This document shows, in pieces, positions 15,788-24,516 of a stretch of 64,000 nucleotides of DNA. Both the position numbers and the translations under genes were made by a program. Positions within the stretch are counted from its first letter, which is position 1. Every line of letters begins with the position of its first letter. The DNA comes from Actinomadura nitritigenes. Its GTDB lineage: Bacteria; Actinomycetota; Actinomycetes; Streptosporangiales; Streptosporangiaceae. The stretch spans positions 1 to 64,000 of the forward strand of contig NZ_JAGEOK010000015.1 of NCBI RefSeq assembly GCF_017573545.1. Reading direction: 5' to 3'. The notes below the pieces were generated by a model that saw only the letters and a program-made list of their open reading frames with translations, was not told the DNA's origin and ran no database searches.

Positions 15788-16609
15788 ATGACGCAGCCCG
15801 TCGCGGTGGTCATCGGAGTCGGCGGCATGGGCCAGGCCATCGCCCGGCGCATCGGTCCGGCCGCTCACGTCCTGGTGGCCGACCACAGCAAGGAGATCCT
15901 GGACACGGTCGCCGGGCAACTCGCCGGCGAGGGATATCGGGTGACCGCTCAGCAGGTCGACGTGTCCTCGCGCGAGGCGGTCGCCGCGCTGGCCGAGCGG
16001 GCCGCTTCGCTGGGGCCCGTGGTGTCCGTGGTGCACACCGCCGGGCTGTCGCCCGTGCAGGCGCCGGTGCCGGCGATCCTGGCGGTCGACCTGCTGGGCG
16101 TGGCGCTGGTCCTGGAGGAGTTCGGCGAGGTCGTCGCGTCCGGCGGCGCCGGGATCGTGATCGCCAGCATGGCCGGCCACTTCCATCCGCCCCTCCCCCG
16201 CGAGCAGGAACTGCAGCTGGCCACCACCCCGGCCGACCGGTTGCCGTCACTGCCGATCTGCGACGCCGCCGGTTTCGCCGACAGCGGGGCCGCCTACGCC
16301 TTCGCCAAGTACGCGAACCGGCTGCGAGTCAAGGCCGCCAGCACCACCTGGGGCGCCCGGGGCGCCCGGATCAACTCCATCAGCCCCGGCGTGATCGCCA
16401 CTCCCATGGGCCAGGCCGAACTCGACAGCGAGCACGGCGCCGGCATGAGGATGATGATCGACGCCTCCAACGCCAAGCGGGCCGGCACCCCCGCCGACAT
16501 TGCGGCGGCCGCCGAGTTCCTGCTCGGCCCCGCCGCCTCCTTCGTCTCCGGCGCCGATCTGCTGGTCGACGGCGGCGCCGTCGCCGCGGTCACGACCCGC
16601 ACCTCCTGA
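15788..16609 (+). CDS. Short-chain dehydrogenase/reductase
   Basis: 273 residues. Nucleotide-binding glycine motif GVGGMGQ at 10-16, a central GIVIASMAGH segment, catalytic Tyr170-x3-Lys174 (YAFAK), and the C-terminal FVSGADLLVDGG that is characteristic of classical SDRs. An insertion of about 30 residues (HPPLPREQ...PICDAAG) lies before the catalytic Tyr, probably shaping the substrate pocket. GGAGGAG lies upstream of the ATG. Expression is likely set by the divergent TetR through the 34-bp palindrome. Confidence 0.9.
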   Translation: MTQPVAVVIGVGGMGQAIARRIGPAAHVLVADHSKEILDTVAGQLAGEGYRVTAQQVDVSSREAVAALAERAASLGPVVSVVHTAGLSPVQAPVPAILAVDLLGVALVLEEFGEVVASGGAGIVIASMAGHFHPPLPREQELQLATTPADRLPSLPICDAAGFADSGAAYAFAKYANRLRVKAASTTWGARGARINSISPGVIATPMGQAELDSEHGAGMRMMIDASNAKRAGTPADIAAAAEFLLGPAASFVSGADLLVDGGAVAAVTTRTS

Positions 16610-17987
16610 GGACCGATCGAGCAGCGGGCGCCGAGGGCCCGCCCTTCCTGTCGTCGGGAGGGCGGGCCCTCGCCGAAGGGGCGTTCCGGCCGGCGGCGTT
16701 GATCCGCTGGCCCTGGTAGGCGCCGCGGTCGCCGTACCGGTCGATGAGGTAGGGCTGGAAGAAGCGCCGGTCCCCGTTGTTGCGGGTGGAGGAGACGGCG
16801 CTGGTGGTGATCAGGTCGGTGACGGGCGGGACGGCGCGCATCGCGGCGAGGAACATCTGGCGGTTCGAGCCGCGCGTGTCCATGGCGACGGTCCAGTCGT
16901 CGTCGGGTGAGATGGCGATCGGGTCGGTGTACTCGGGGTTGCTGGTGAGGCGGCGGACCTTGCCGGTGCGCAGGTTCGCGGCGAAGACGTCGATGTTGGA
17001 CGACTCGTCGGGGTAGCCGATGTAGGAGACCTCGTCACCGGTGCCGGAGAAGCCGCGCAGTTCGCCGACCGAGACGGCCTGCGGGTTGATCTTCAGGCGG
17101 CCGGGGTGGCGCGGGTCGACGGTGACGGGCTGCCTGCTCGGGGCGGGGTCGAACAGGCGGGTCACCTTGACCAGGTCATAGCGGGGCGCCAGCGGGGTCC
17201 CGGTCTTGGGCGCGGGGTCGAACTCCAGCCGAGCGAAGTAGCCGTACTGGTTGAGCTTGCCGTTCGTGACGGTGGCGGCGTTGAAGCCCAGGTGCACGTT
17301 GTCGGGGTGCAGCCGCAGCTCGCGGATGCCGCCGCCCGCACCGGATCCGTCGGCGGTGACGTTCCAGCGGATCGGATAGATGTGCACGCGGTCCGCAGTG
17401 CAGGCGGTACTGGTGAGCCGGTAGGGGGCGCAGTCGATGATGTTGGTGCCGGCCAGCGCGCGCCTGCCGTCCCTGAACGCCTGCGGGTAGTCCATCGCCG
17501 GGCTGCGGCCGACCGCGTTGGCGTCGGGGACCCCGCAGGTGACGCATTTCCAGGCGTCGCCGTTCGGGAAGGTGCTCCCGTCGGTCTTGACGATGATGAG
17601 CTGCTGGCCGGTGTACACGGCGGCGGGGTCGGGCGCGGCAGGCGCGCCGGTGAAGCCCACCGTGGCGAGGACGTGGTGTCCGTCGGGCAGGAAGTCTCCC
17701 GACTGCATGCTGGTCGCCTTGCCGATGCACCCGGTGCCGTGCGGGTTGATCGCCGGGGTGCACGAGCCCGCCGAGGTGGACGGTGCGACGGGCGGGAGCG
17801 GCAGCTCGTCGACCTTGACGGGCTCGGGCTCGGGCGCTGGTGGAACGGCCCGGCCGTGAGCGGCGCCGGTGGCGCGCCCATCGGGAGCCGCCGTCGCGGG
17901 CGACACCGCGCCGCTGATCGTCATCGCGCCGACGACGAGAACGGCAAGGAGCGCCCGCGACACGGTGCCGCGTCGAACGGTTCTCAT
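16590..17987 (-). CDS. Secreted PD40/TolB-like beta-propeller protein, 3' truncated
   Basis: 465 residues. N-terminal signal peptide (RRGTVSRALLAVLVVGAMT, ending near ATAA), then a cysteine-containing propeller with PD40-type blades (PDGHHVLATVGF; FSGTGDEVSYIGYPDESSN; NPEYTDPIAISPDDDWTVAMD). After YQGQRINAAG, about residue 430, the sequence turns into Arg/Pro/Ala-rich noise that reads backwards through the terminator of the SDR gene and overlaps that gene's last 20 bases. The end is probably an artefact of a deletion that removed the final blades. A GAGAAT-N3-ATTCTC site lies upstream. Function unknown; extracytoplasmic. Confidence 0.72.
   Translation of the reverse strand: MRTVRRGTVSRALLAVLVVGAMTISGAVSPATAAPDGRATGAAHGRAVPPAPEPEPVKVDELPLPPVAPSTSAGSCTPAINPHGTGCIGKATSMQSGDFLPDGHHVLATVGFTGAPAAPDPAAVYTGQQLIIVKTDGSTFPNGDAWKCVTCGVPDANAVGRSPAMDYPQAFRDGRRALAGTNIIDCAPYRLTSTACTADRVHIYPIRWNVTADGSGAGGGIRELRLHPDNVHLGFNAATVTNGKLNQYGYFARLEFDPAPKTGTPLAPRYDLVKVTRLFDPAPSRQPVTVDPRHPGRLKINPQAVSVGELRGFSGTGDEVSYIGYPDESSNIDVFAANLRTGKVRRLTSNPEYTDPIAISPDDDWTVAMDTRGSNRQMFLAAMRAVPPVTDLITTSAVSSTRNNGDRRFFQPYLIDRYGDRGAYQGQRINAAGRNAPSARARPPDDRKGGPSAPAARSVLRRCGS
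16632..16672 (+). terminator. Rho-independent-type hairpin after the SDR gene
   Basis: Perfect 14-bp stem CGAGGGCCCGCCCT / AGGGCGGGCCCTCG around a 13-base loop, 22 bases after the SDR stop. No T-tract follows, as is common in high-GC actinobacteria. Confidence 0.75.
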
Positions 17988-18054
17988 TTGAGTACGGCCT
18001 CCAAAGTGGGGTGGTCACGCAGACAGAAGGTGCCTAATTGGACTCTTCAAATAA

Positions 18055-18069
18055 GAGAATTTCATTCTC
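18055..18069. promoter_or_regulatory. GAGAAT-N3-ATTCTC operator upstream of the beta-propeller gene
   Basis: Perfect palindrome GAGAAT TTC ATTCTC about 70 bases upstream of the secreted propeller gene, in an AT-rich spacer. The same 15-base pattern recurs at 40138-40152 (one mismatch) and 40925-40939 (perfect), flanking a TetR gene. Shared control by one TetR is inferred. Confidence 0.6.
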
Positions 18070-18154
18070 ATAAAAGCAGCGTTACGGCTGGGCCGCGCTC
18101 AGATCGCGGTCCAGTGATGCGGCTCTAATATCGGTTTCCGAATTCAGCCGGAGA

Positions 18155-18802
18155 TTACGCGTCCGACACTGACGGGGGTGATGAGGAATGGGCGGTCGAT
18201 GCGGATCGGGCGGGCAGCAGGAGGTGCAGGCAGTGTTCGAAAGCCTCGCCGATGTCGAGCCGCGGGTTCAGCAGCCACTGCACCTGCAACCCGTACAGCA
18301 CGGCATGGAAGATCATCGCCGCCGTGTCGGGGGCGGTCTCTCCTTCCGCCGGCCGGCCGGACGGCAGGCGCTCGCTCATCATCCGCGCGGTACGGGCGCG
18401 CGCCCGTTCGTAGCGGTCGACGAAATAGGTGTGGGCGGGGTGATCGGGCCGCGAGGCCGCGACGGTGAGTTCGGCCCACAAGCGCATCAGTTCGGGTGCC
18501 CGCTGATGCTCCCTGAGCAACTCGCCGAAGTACTCTCCGACGGCCTCGACGTCCGGCACCTCCGCCGAGCCGCGCTCCCATTCCTCGGAGTCGCGCTGGG
18601 CGAGCACGGCGGCGAGCAACTCGTCCTTGGTGCGGAAATGATGCAGCAGGCCGGTGTGGGTGATGCCCGCCCGCTCGGCGATGTCGCGGAGCGAGGACTG
18701 GGCGAAACCGCGCTCGGCGAAGCCGTCGCGCGCGGCACGGATGATGTCGGCTCGCCGGGCGGCCGTCTTGGCGTACGGTCCGCGCGGCCTCGCTGGACTC
18801 AC
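18155..18802 (-). CDS. TetR-family regulator
   Basis: 215 residues from a GTG at 18802 with GAAGGAGG just upstream. The open frame extends further 5' but loses family resemblance. HTH region ADIIRAARDGFAERGFAQSSLRDIAERAGITHTGLLHHF (in parts) is strongly TetR. The C-terminal domain has the FHAVLYGLQVQWLLNP segment seen in many actinobacterial members. It lies upstream of the propeller gene on the same strand. Ligand and target unproven. Confidence 0.87.
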   Translation of the reverse strand: MSPARPRGPYAKTAARRADIIRAARDGFAERGFAQSSLRDIAERAGITHTGLLHHFRTKDELLAAVLAQRDSEEWERGSAEVPDVEAVGEYFGELLREHQRAPELMRLWAELTVAASRPDHPAHTYFVDRYERARARTARMMSERLPSGRPAEGETAPDTAAMIFHAVLYGLQVQWLLNPRLDIGEAFEHCLHLLLPARSASTAHSSSPPSVSDA

Positions 18803-19016
18803 GCCGCCTCCTTCGCCGTACGTCGGCTTCGCCCGGACGTGGGGTCCCGGTCGGCGGTCCCGGAGGTCGCGCATCCGTTCCCGCAGGCGTCCGCCGGTCG
18901 CGAACACCGACCAGATGGTAATTTTTCGGGCGCGCCGCGTCCACCCCTGCAACGCGGCGCCGTCATTCCCTCCGGGGAATCGCGTCCTCGCAGGCCGGAG
19001 CCGCACACTGCTGCGC

Positions 19017-19451
19017 ATGAGCGAAGCACTCGAACTCAAGCAATGGTCCGACCGCTACCTCGCGCAGTGGAACGAGCCCAACCCCGCGACCCGGCAGGCC
19101 CTCATCCGGGAACTGTGGGCGCCCGACGGAATCCAGGTCCTGGTCGACCCGCCGCAGGAGATCCGCGAAGCCGCCGCGGGCCTGGCCTTCCCCATCCCAC
19201 CGCTGGAGGTCCGCGGCCACGACGGCCTGAACGCCCGGGTGTCCCGCGCCTACGACATGTTCGTCGCACCGGGCGAGCACGTCTTCGAGGTCGCCGAGGA
19301 GGCCACCGTCCTTCTGCCCAACGTCCTCGCGGTCCGCTGGTCGATGGTCGCGGTCGCCACGCGCCAGGTCGTGGGCGGGGGTCTGGACGTCATCACCCTC
19401 GACGACGACGGCCGCATCCGCACCGACCACCAGTACATCGGAACGACCTGA
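19017..19451 (+). CDS. SnoaL/NTF2-like fold protein
   Basis: 144 residues. The length and pattern (SDRYLAQWNEPNPATRQALIRELWAPDG; GHDGLNARVSRAYDMFVAPGEHVFEV; RWSMVAVATRQVVGGGLDVITLDDDGRIRTDHQYI) fit the NTF2-like cone fold of SnoaL-type polyketide cyclases and related small-molecule-binding proteins. No catalytic residue can be assigned. It is divergent from the TetR at 18155-18802 and may be controlled by it. Enzymatic role unknown. Confidence 0.75.
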   Translation: MSEALELKQWSDRYLAQWNEPNPATRQALIRELWAPDGIQVLVDPPQEIREAAAGLAFPIPPLEVRGHDGLNARVSRAYDMFVAPGEHVFEVAEEATVLLPNVLAVRWSMVAVATRQVVGGGLDVITLDDDGRIRTDHQYIGTT

Positions 19452-19488
19452 CGCCCTCCTGCGGCGGCGTTCACCAGCGGGAACCGAT

Positions 19489-19524
19489 CACGCCCCCCAG
19501 GCGGTCCACGAGGTGGGGGGCGTG
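19489..19524 (+). terminator. Hairpin terminator after the SnoaL-like gene
   Basis: Perfect 10-bp stem CACGCCCCCC / GGGGGGCGTG with a 16-base loop, 38 bases after the stop. Confidence 0.65.
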
Positions 19525-19608
19525 TTCGACCTGTGATGTTTGTCGCGCATCAAGTGTCCATTAACGGGCATGCCGGGGCGCAGACAACGAGAAGAGGAGG
19601 CACCCCCG

Positions 19609-19782
19609 ATGCCCTGGTTGATGATTTTGGTCCTGCTCCTGGCCCTGCTCCTGTTCGGTCTCGGCTTCACCCTGAAGCTGCTCTGGATCGTGGCCGCGAT
19701 CGTGCTGGTCCTCTGGCTGGTGGGATTCCTGGCCCGCAGCACCGGGCCGTCGGGCAGGCGCGGCCGCTGGTACCGCTGGTAG
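19609..19782 (+). CDS. Small hydrophobic membrane protein
   Basis: 57 residues. Two closely spaced hydrophobic stretches (PWLMILVLLLALLLFGLGFT and LLWIVAAIVLVLWLVGF) are followed by a basic tail ending RRGRWYRW. The ATG at 19609 is preceded by AGAGGAGG. Similar short proteins of unknown function are widespread in actinobacteria. It should be an inner-membrane protein with the basic tail in the cytoplasm. Confidence 0.75.
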   Translation: MPWLMILVLLLALLLFGLGFTLKLLWIVAAIVLVLWLVGFLARSTGPSGRRGRWYRW

Positions 19783-19812
19783 ACCCCCGGAGAAAGCTCC
19801 GAGAAGGCTGAC

Positions 19813-19845
19813 GGCCGGTCCGCGCGAAAACGCGTCGGACCGGCC
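19813..19845 (+). terminator. Hairpin terminator after the small membrane protein gene
   Basis: GGCCGGTCCG / CGGACCGGCC outer stem with an inner CGCG-AAAA-CGCG stem-loop. Strong symmetrical structure about 30 bases after the stop. Confidence 0.7.
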
Positions 19846-19912
19846 GCCCTCCATCACCCATACGAGTGCCGCCGGCATGGTGCCGGCGAGCCCAGAAAGG
19901 CGGTCGTCGTTC

Positions 19913-20461
19913 GTGGCGGAATTCCTCACCGACATCGAGACGCTCAGGAGGCGCGCCCGGCAGGAGATCGACAAAGGGCCGGTCACCGACGCCTACGGCG
20001 CCGACCTCGACCGCGTCCTGCAGGTCCTGAACGAGGCCCTGGCCACCGAGATCGTGTGCACGCTCCACTACAAGCGGCACTACTACACCGCCACCGGGCT
20101 GCACTCGGAACCGGTCGCGGCGGAGTTCCTGGAGCACGCGCAGGAGGAGCAGCAGCACGCCGACAAGCTGGCCGACCGCATCGTCCAGCTCGGCGGCGAG
20201 CCCGATTTCGACCCGGACACGCTCACGACGCGATCCCACGCGGGCTACGACGCGGGCACGGGACTGATCGACATGATCAGGGAGGACCTGGTCGCCGAAC
20301 GCGTCGCCGTGGCGTCCTACACCGAGATCATCCAGTGGCTCGGCGACCGCGACCCCACGACACGGCGCGTCTTCGAAGACCTCCTCGCCCAGGAGGAGGA
20401 GCACGCCGACGACCTCCGCGGCCTGCTCGAGCGGATCCCCCGCGACGCCGAGAAGGACTGA
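19913..20461 (+). CDS. Ferritin-like/bacterioferritin-type diiron protein
   Basis: 182 residues from the GTG at 19913 (an ATG at 19877 would add 12 residues but has no ribosome site). Four-helix ferritin-like pattern with two carboxylate/histidine sets: EALATEIVCTLHYKRHYY, then EEQQHADKLADRI in the first half; EDLVAERVAVASYTEII, then LAQEEEHADDLRGLL in the second. This fits the ferroxidase site of bacterioferritin-related proteins used for iron storage or peroxide protection. The haem-ligand Met of true bacterioferritin is not obvious. Confidence 0.82.
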   Translation: MAEFLTDIETLRRRARQEIDKGPVTDAYGADLDRVLQVLNEALATEIVCTLHYKRHYYTATGLHSEPVAAEFLEHAQEEQQHADKLADRIVQLGGEPDFDPDTLTTRSHAGYDAGTGLIDMIREDLVAERVAVASYTEIIQWLGDRDPTTRRVFEDLLAQEEEHADDLRGLLERIPRDAEKD

Positions 20462-20485
20462 CACCCGCCAGGTGGCGCGTCCGGC

Positions 20486-20536
20486 CGCACGCCTGGTTCG
20501 GCCCCGACCTCCCGGCGGGGCCGAACCAGGCGTGCG
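20486..20536 (+). terminator. Strong hairpin terminator after the ferritin-like gene
   Basis: 21-bp perfect stem (20486-20506 with 20516-20536; core GCCTGGTTCGGCCCCG) and a 9-base loop, 25 bases after the stop. This is the longest perfect terminator-like stem seen here. The following 170 bases up to the next start are AT-richer and probably hold the promoter of the signalling operon. Confidence 0.85.
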
Positions 20537-20707
20537 CGCGTTCACGGACCTCGGCAGGTCCCAGGGCGAAGGCGTGGCGGGCGTCACCCGGCCATGGACA
20601 TAGCAGAACAGTGCAAGAGGTGCATATTTGTCATAAGGCAAGTAATATCGCCGCGGTGTCGCTGAGCGAACACGGAACTACGGATCGGGTGGGACGGGGG
20701 GTGGCCG

Positions 20708-21985
20708 ATGTCGCACCGGTTCACCACGGCTGCTTCCTTCCAGCCGCCTGCGCCCGGGCCCCAGGAGGCGCGGCCCTCCCCTGCCACCGCGGGCCTCGTC
20801 GTGGCCGACGGTGACGTCTCCGCCCCGGGTGCGCTGCGGGTACTGCTGGTCGAGGACGACGCCGGGGACGCGCTGCTGGTCGAGGACACGCTGGCCGACA
20901 CGGGGCTCGAGGTGTCGCTGCACTGGGTCCGTTCCCTCGCGCAGGCCGAGGGTCCGCTGACGGCCGAGCCCGCGCCCGACTGCGTCCTACTGGACCTGCA
21001 TCTGGGCCCGGAGCAGGGCCTGGAAGTGCTGGAACGGGTGCTGGAGTGGGCGCCGGGCTCCGCGGTGGTGGTGCTGACCGGGCTCGCCGAAGCGCAGGCG
21101 GGAATCGCCGCCGTGGCCGCCGGTGCGCAGGACTACCTGTCCAAGGGGCGGCTCGAGCCCGACCGGCTCGGACGGGCGATCCGCTACGCCGTGCAGCGGC
21201 GGCAGGTGCAGGAGGCGGTCGCGGCGCTCCAGGCGGAGCAGATGCGGGCCGCCGAGAACGAGCGTCTGGAGCACGGCCTGCTTCCGACCCCGAGGGTGAG
21301 CGACCCCCGGCTCGGCGTGGTCGCCCGGTACCGGCCGGGACGAGCGCACTCGCTGCTCGGCGGCGACTTCTACGACGTGGTGGAGACCGCCGACGGCCTC
21401 GTGCACGCGGTGATCGGCGACGTGGCCGGGCACGGCCCGGGATCGGCGGCGCTGGGAGTCGCCCTGCGGGTGGCGTGGCGGGCGTTCGTGCTGGCCGGGA
21501 CGCGCGGGCCGCGGCTGGTGGAGCTGCTGGAGGAACTGCTGCTCAGCGAGCATGACGGCACCGAGATGTTCGTCACCCTCACCACCGTCACCCTGTCCCC
21601 CGACCGGCCGGTGGCACGGGTCGTGCGTGCGGGCCACCCGGGCTTCCTGGTGCACGCCCCCGGCGACGTCCGGCTGGTGGAGCCGCCCGGCGGGCTCGGC
21701 GTCGGCATGGCGCCCGGCCTCGAGAGCTGGCACGAGCAGCAGGTTCCGCTGCCGCCGGGTCACGGGCTGGTGCTGTTCACCGACGGGCTGTTCGAAGGGG
21801 AGATCGACGCCGAGGGGCAGCGGCTGGACATGACCGGGCTCCTGCGGATCGCACGGCACCACCACGACCTCGGGCCCGACGGCTTCGTCGACGCGCTGAT
21901 CGCCGACGTCGAGGCGGCCTCGCTGCGGCACGGCGGCCTCGCCGACGACGTCGCCGTCATTCACCTGGGATGGAACACCCGATGA
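20708..21985 (+). CDS. Response regulator receiver fused to PP2C (SpoIIE/RsbU) phosphatase
   Basis: 425 residues. Receiver domain at about 42-165 (VLLVEDDAGDALLVEDTL; phospho-acceptor in LLDLHLGPEQG; LTGLAEAQAG; LSKG). A coiled linker of about 40 residues follows, then a SpoIIE-type PPM phosphatase at about 205-420 (GGDFYDVVET; GDVAGHGPGSAAL; RAGHPGFLV; LFTDGLFEGEID; ADDVAVIHL). Phosphorylation of the receiver should set phosphatase activity toward an anti-anti-sigma factor. First gene of a three-gene operon joined by 4-base overlaps; the next gene encodes the likely kinase. Confidence 0.92.
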   Translation: MSHRFTTAASFQPPAPGPQEARPSPATAGLVVADGDVSAPGALRVLLVEDDAGDALLVEDTLADTGLEVSLHWVRSLAQAEGPLTAEPAPDCVLLDLHLGPEQGLEVLERVLEWAPGSAVVVLTGLAEAQAGIAAVAAGAQDYLSKGRLEPDRLGRAIRYAVQRRQVQEAVAALQAEQMRAAENERLEHGLLPTPRVSDPRLGVVARYRPGRAHSLLGGDFYDVVETADGLVHAVIGDVAGHGPGSAALGVALRVAWRAFVLAGTRGPRLVELLEELLLSEHDGTEMFVTLTTVTLSPDRPVARVVRAGHPGFLVHAPGDVRLVEPPGGLGVGMAPGLESWHEQQVPLPPGHGLVLFTDGLFEGEIDAEGQRLDMTGLLRIARHHHDLGPDGFVDALIADVEAASLRHGGLADDVAVIHLGWNTR

Positions 21986-23796
21986 CCGACCTGCCCCCGC
22001 CGCCGGAGACCGCCCCGGCGGCCGCGCCTCCGGGGCCCCATGCGGGCGGAGGGCCGCCGGCCGAACGGCCGGCTCGCCGGCGTCCCGCCGGGGACGGGCC
22101 GGAGGGCGCGGGGCCGTCGCGCCGCGGTCTGACGGTCCGGGCGTGGTTCGTGCTGGCCGGGGCGGTGATCGCCGTGCTGACCGTCGCGGCCGCCGTGGTG
22201 ATGCACAGCGCGCTCGGGCGGACCGCGCGGGCCTCGGACCGGCTGGTGGTCACCATCGCGCCGGCGCAGGTCGAGGCCGACCGGATGCAGATGGCCATGC
22301 TCAACCAGGAGACCGGCGTGCGGGGCTACGCGCTGACCGGTGACCGCCGGTTCCTGCAGCCCTATACCGACGGGCTGGCCACCGAGCGGCGATCGGTGCT
22401 GCGGCTTCAGGAGCTGCTGGCCGGCGAGCCCCGCCCGCGCGACGATCTCGCGGCGACGGAGCGGGCCATCGAGGCGTGGCGCCGCGACCACGGGACCGTG
22501 GTGATCGCGCAGGTCGCCCGGGACGGCCCCGGGCCGCGGGCGTCGGCGACCGCCGCCCGCGGCAAGAGCGCCTTCGACGCGGTGCGGGCGACCTGGGCGG
22601 CCCAGAACCGGCACCTCGCCCAGGCCCGCGCCGACGGCCGCGCCGACCTGCACCGCACCCGCACCGTCCGGAACTGGATCCTCGCCGGGCTGCTGGCCGT
22701 GCTGCTGGTCACCGCGGGACTGCTGGCGGTACTCCTGCATTACGCGGTCGGCCGCCCGCTGCGGATACTGCGCCTGTCCTCCCGCCGGGTCGCCGACGGC
22801 GACTTCGACCACGTCATCGGCGCGCACGGGCCCGCGGACGTCCGGGACCTCGCCCGCGCCGTCGAGGCCATGCGCGGCCGCATCAAGCGGGCCCTGGACC
22901 AGTCCACCGAACGCGAGAAGACCCTTCAGCGCCAGACCGCCGAACTCGACGCCCAGACCGTGGAGCTGCGCCGCTCCAACGCCGAACTGGAGCAGTTCGC
23001 GTACGTCGCGAGCCACGACCTGCAAGAGCCCCTGCGCAAGGTCGCGTCGTTCAGCCAGATGCTGGAACGCCGCTACGCCGACCAGCTCGACGACCGCGCC
23101 CGGCAGTACATCGGCTTCGCCGTCGACGGCGCCAAGCGCATGCAGGTGCTCATCAACGACCTGCTGGCCTTCTCCCGCGTCGGGCGCCTTCACCAGCAGC
23201 AGCAGACGCTCCCGCTGGGCGAGCCGCTGGAGCGGGCGCTGGCCAACCTCGACGACGCCCTCACCTCGTCCGGCGCCCGCGTCGACGCCCCGGACGACCT
23301 GCCGGAGGTCACCGGGGACCCCACGCTGCTGACGATGCTGTGGCAGAACCTCGTCGGCAACGCCGTCAAGTTCCGCTCCCCCGGCCGCGACCCGGTCGTG
23401 CGCATCGCCTGCGAGCGGGAGGACGACCGGTGGCATCTGACCGTCACCGACAACGGGATCGGCATCCCGCCCGAGTACCAGGAGAAGATCTTCGTCATCT
23501 TCCAGCGGCTGCACGGCCGGGACGCCTACACCGGCACCGGCATCGGCCTGGCCCTGTGCAAGAAGATCGTCGAGTATCACGGCGGCCGGATCTGGCTCGA
23601 TCCCGACCGCCCGGACGGCGCCCGCTTCCACTTCACCCTCCCCGTCCTCGACCGATCCGGCGCCGGGCAGGACGCCGATGGCCAGGACACCCCGTCGGAG
23701 ACCGTCCTCACCTCCGACCCCGCGGCATCGCCGGACGGACCGTCCGCCGCCGCACCTTCCTCATCCGTCAGCGACCTCCAGGGAGCCGGTTCGTGA
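21982..23796 (+). CDS. Membrane sensor histidine kinase with CHASE3-like domain
   Basis: 604 residues from the ATG in an ATGA overlap. Order: Pro-rich cytoplasmic tail; membrane helix (about 53-72); extracytoplasmic CHASE3-like segment (NQETGVRGYALTGDRRFLQPY); second helix (about 228-252); HAMP; coiled coil; HisKA with H-box YVASHDLQEPLRKV; ATPase with N (WQNLVGNAVKF), G1 (DNGIGI) and G2 (GTGIGLAL) boxes. The DLQEPLR H-box is the phytochrome-like/Rcp1-partner type. It should phosphorylate the fused phosphatase before it and the single receiver after it. Confidence 0.92.
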   Translation: MTDLPPPPETAPAAAPPGPHAGGGPPAERPARRRPAGDGPEGAGPSRRGLTVRAWFVLAGAVIAVLTVAAAVVMHSALGRTARASDRLVVTIAPAQVEADRMQMAMLNQETGVRGYALTGDRRFLQPYTDGLATERRSVLRLQELLAGEPRPRDDLAATERAIEAWRRDHGTVVIAQVARDGPGPRASATAARGKSAFDAVRATWAAQNRHLAQARADGRADLHRTRTVRNWILAGLLAVLLVTAGLLAVLLHYAVGRPLRILRLSSRRVADGDFDHVIGAHGPADVRDLARAVEAMRGRIKRALDQSTEREKTLQRQTAELDAQTVELRRSNAELEQFAYVASHDLQEPLRKVASFSQMLERRYADQLDDRARQYIGFAVDGAKRMQVLINDLLAFSRVGRLHQQQQTLPLGEPLERALANLDDALTSSGARVDAPDDLPEVTGDPTLLTMLWQNLVGNAVKFRSPGRDPVVRIACEREDDRWHLTVTDNGIGIPPEYQEKIFVIFQRLHGRDAYTGTGIGLALCKKIVEYHGGRIWLDPDRPDGARFHFTLPVLDRSGAGQDADGQDTPSETVLTSDPAASPDGPSAAAPSSSVSDLQGAGS

Positions 23797-24236
23797 CCAC
23801 CACCGTCCAGCCCATCACCGTCCTGCTGGTGGAGGACGACCCCGGCGACGAGCTGATGACCCGCGAGGCGTTCGAGCACAACAAGGTGGGCAACGCCCTG
23901 CACGTCGTACGGGACGGCGCCGAGGCCCTGGACTTCCTGTACCGGCGCGGCGACCATGCCGCGGCGCCGCGCCCCGACCTGGTCCTGCTGGACCTCAACC
24001 TGCCCAAACGCGACGGGCGCGAGGTCCTCGAAGAGATCAAGTCGCATCCCGGCCTCGCCGCGATCCCGGTGGTGGTCCTCACCACCTCCTCCGCCGAGGA
24101 GGACATCCTGCGCAGCTACCGGCTCCATGCCAACGCCTACGTCACCAAGCCCGTCGACTTCGACCGGTTCATCGACGCCATCCGCCAGATCGACGACTTC
24201 TTCGTCACCGTCGTCCGCCTTCCCTCGCAGCAGTGA
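23793..24236 (+). CDS. Single-domain response regulator (Rcp1 type)
   Basis: 147 residues from a GTG in a GTGA overlap with the kinase gene. Receiver only: acidic pocket VEDDPGDELM, phospho-acceptor LLDLNLPKRDG, LTTSSAEED and the conserved YVTKPVDFDRF. The EAFEHNKVGNALHVVRDGAEALDFL segment is typical of Rcp1-like receivers paired with phytochrome-type kinases. No output domain; it probably acts as a phosphotransfer or protein-interaction module. Confidence 0.92.
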   Translation: MTTTVQPITVLLVEDDPGDELMTREAFEHNKVGNALHVVRDGAEALDFLYRRGDHAAAPRPDLVLLDLNLPKRDGREVLEEIKSHPGLAAIPVVVLTTSSAEEDILRSYRLHANAYVTKPVDFDRFIDAIRQIDDFFVTVVRLPSQQ

Positions 24237-24342
24237 CCGGCGTCCCGGTCCCGGCACCGGGTGCAGTCCGCCGGGCGGATCCCCGACCGATAAGCGCAGC
24301 GGAGGGTGCGCCCTCCCCCGACCTCAGGAGGCAAGGAGCGCC

Positions 24343-24516
24343 ATGAGCGACGATCCGCCGCAACCGTCGCGGTACCCCGGTCCGTACCGCAGCTTCCAGG
24401 GGCGCAACCGCGTCCCCGCCGCGGCCCTCGGCGGCGAGGACGCCGAGCCGGCGGTCGAGTCGGGCCAGGCCGAGGCCGACGGCCAGGAAGACCGGCCTGA
24501 GGGTCCGGTCGCCTAG
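24343..24516 (+). CDS. Small acidic hypothetical protein
   Basis: 57 residues, hydrophilic and acidic in the second half (SGQAEADGQEDRPEGPVA), with a Pro/Tyr-rich start (PPQPSRYPGPYRSFQGRNR). The ribosome site GGAGGCAAGGAG directly precedes the ATG, which is the main support for the gene being real. Probably intrinsically disordered. Function not recognised. Confidence 0.55.
   Translation: MSDDPPQPSRYPGPYRSFQGRNRVPAAALGGEDAEPAVESGQAEADGQEDRPEGPVA

Noticed and set aside
21961..23631. Long antisense open frame opposite the histidine kinase
   Set aside because: Val/Gly/Arg/Asp-rich with no domain; the sense strand carries complete kinase motifs.
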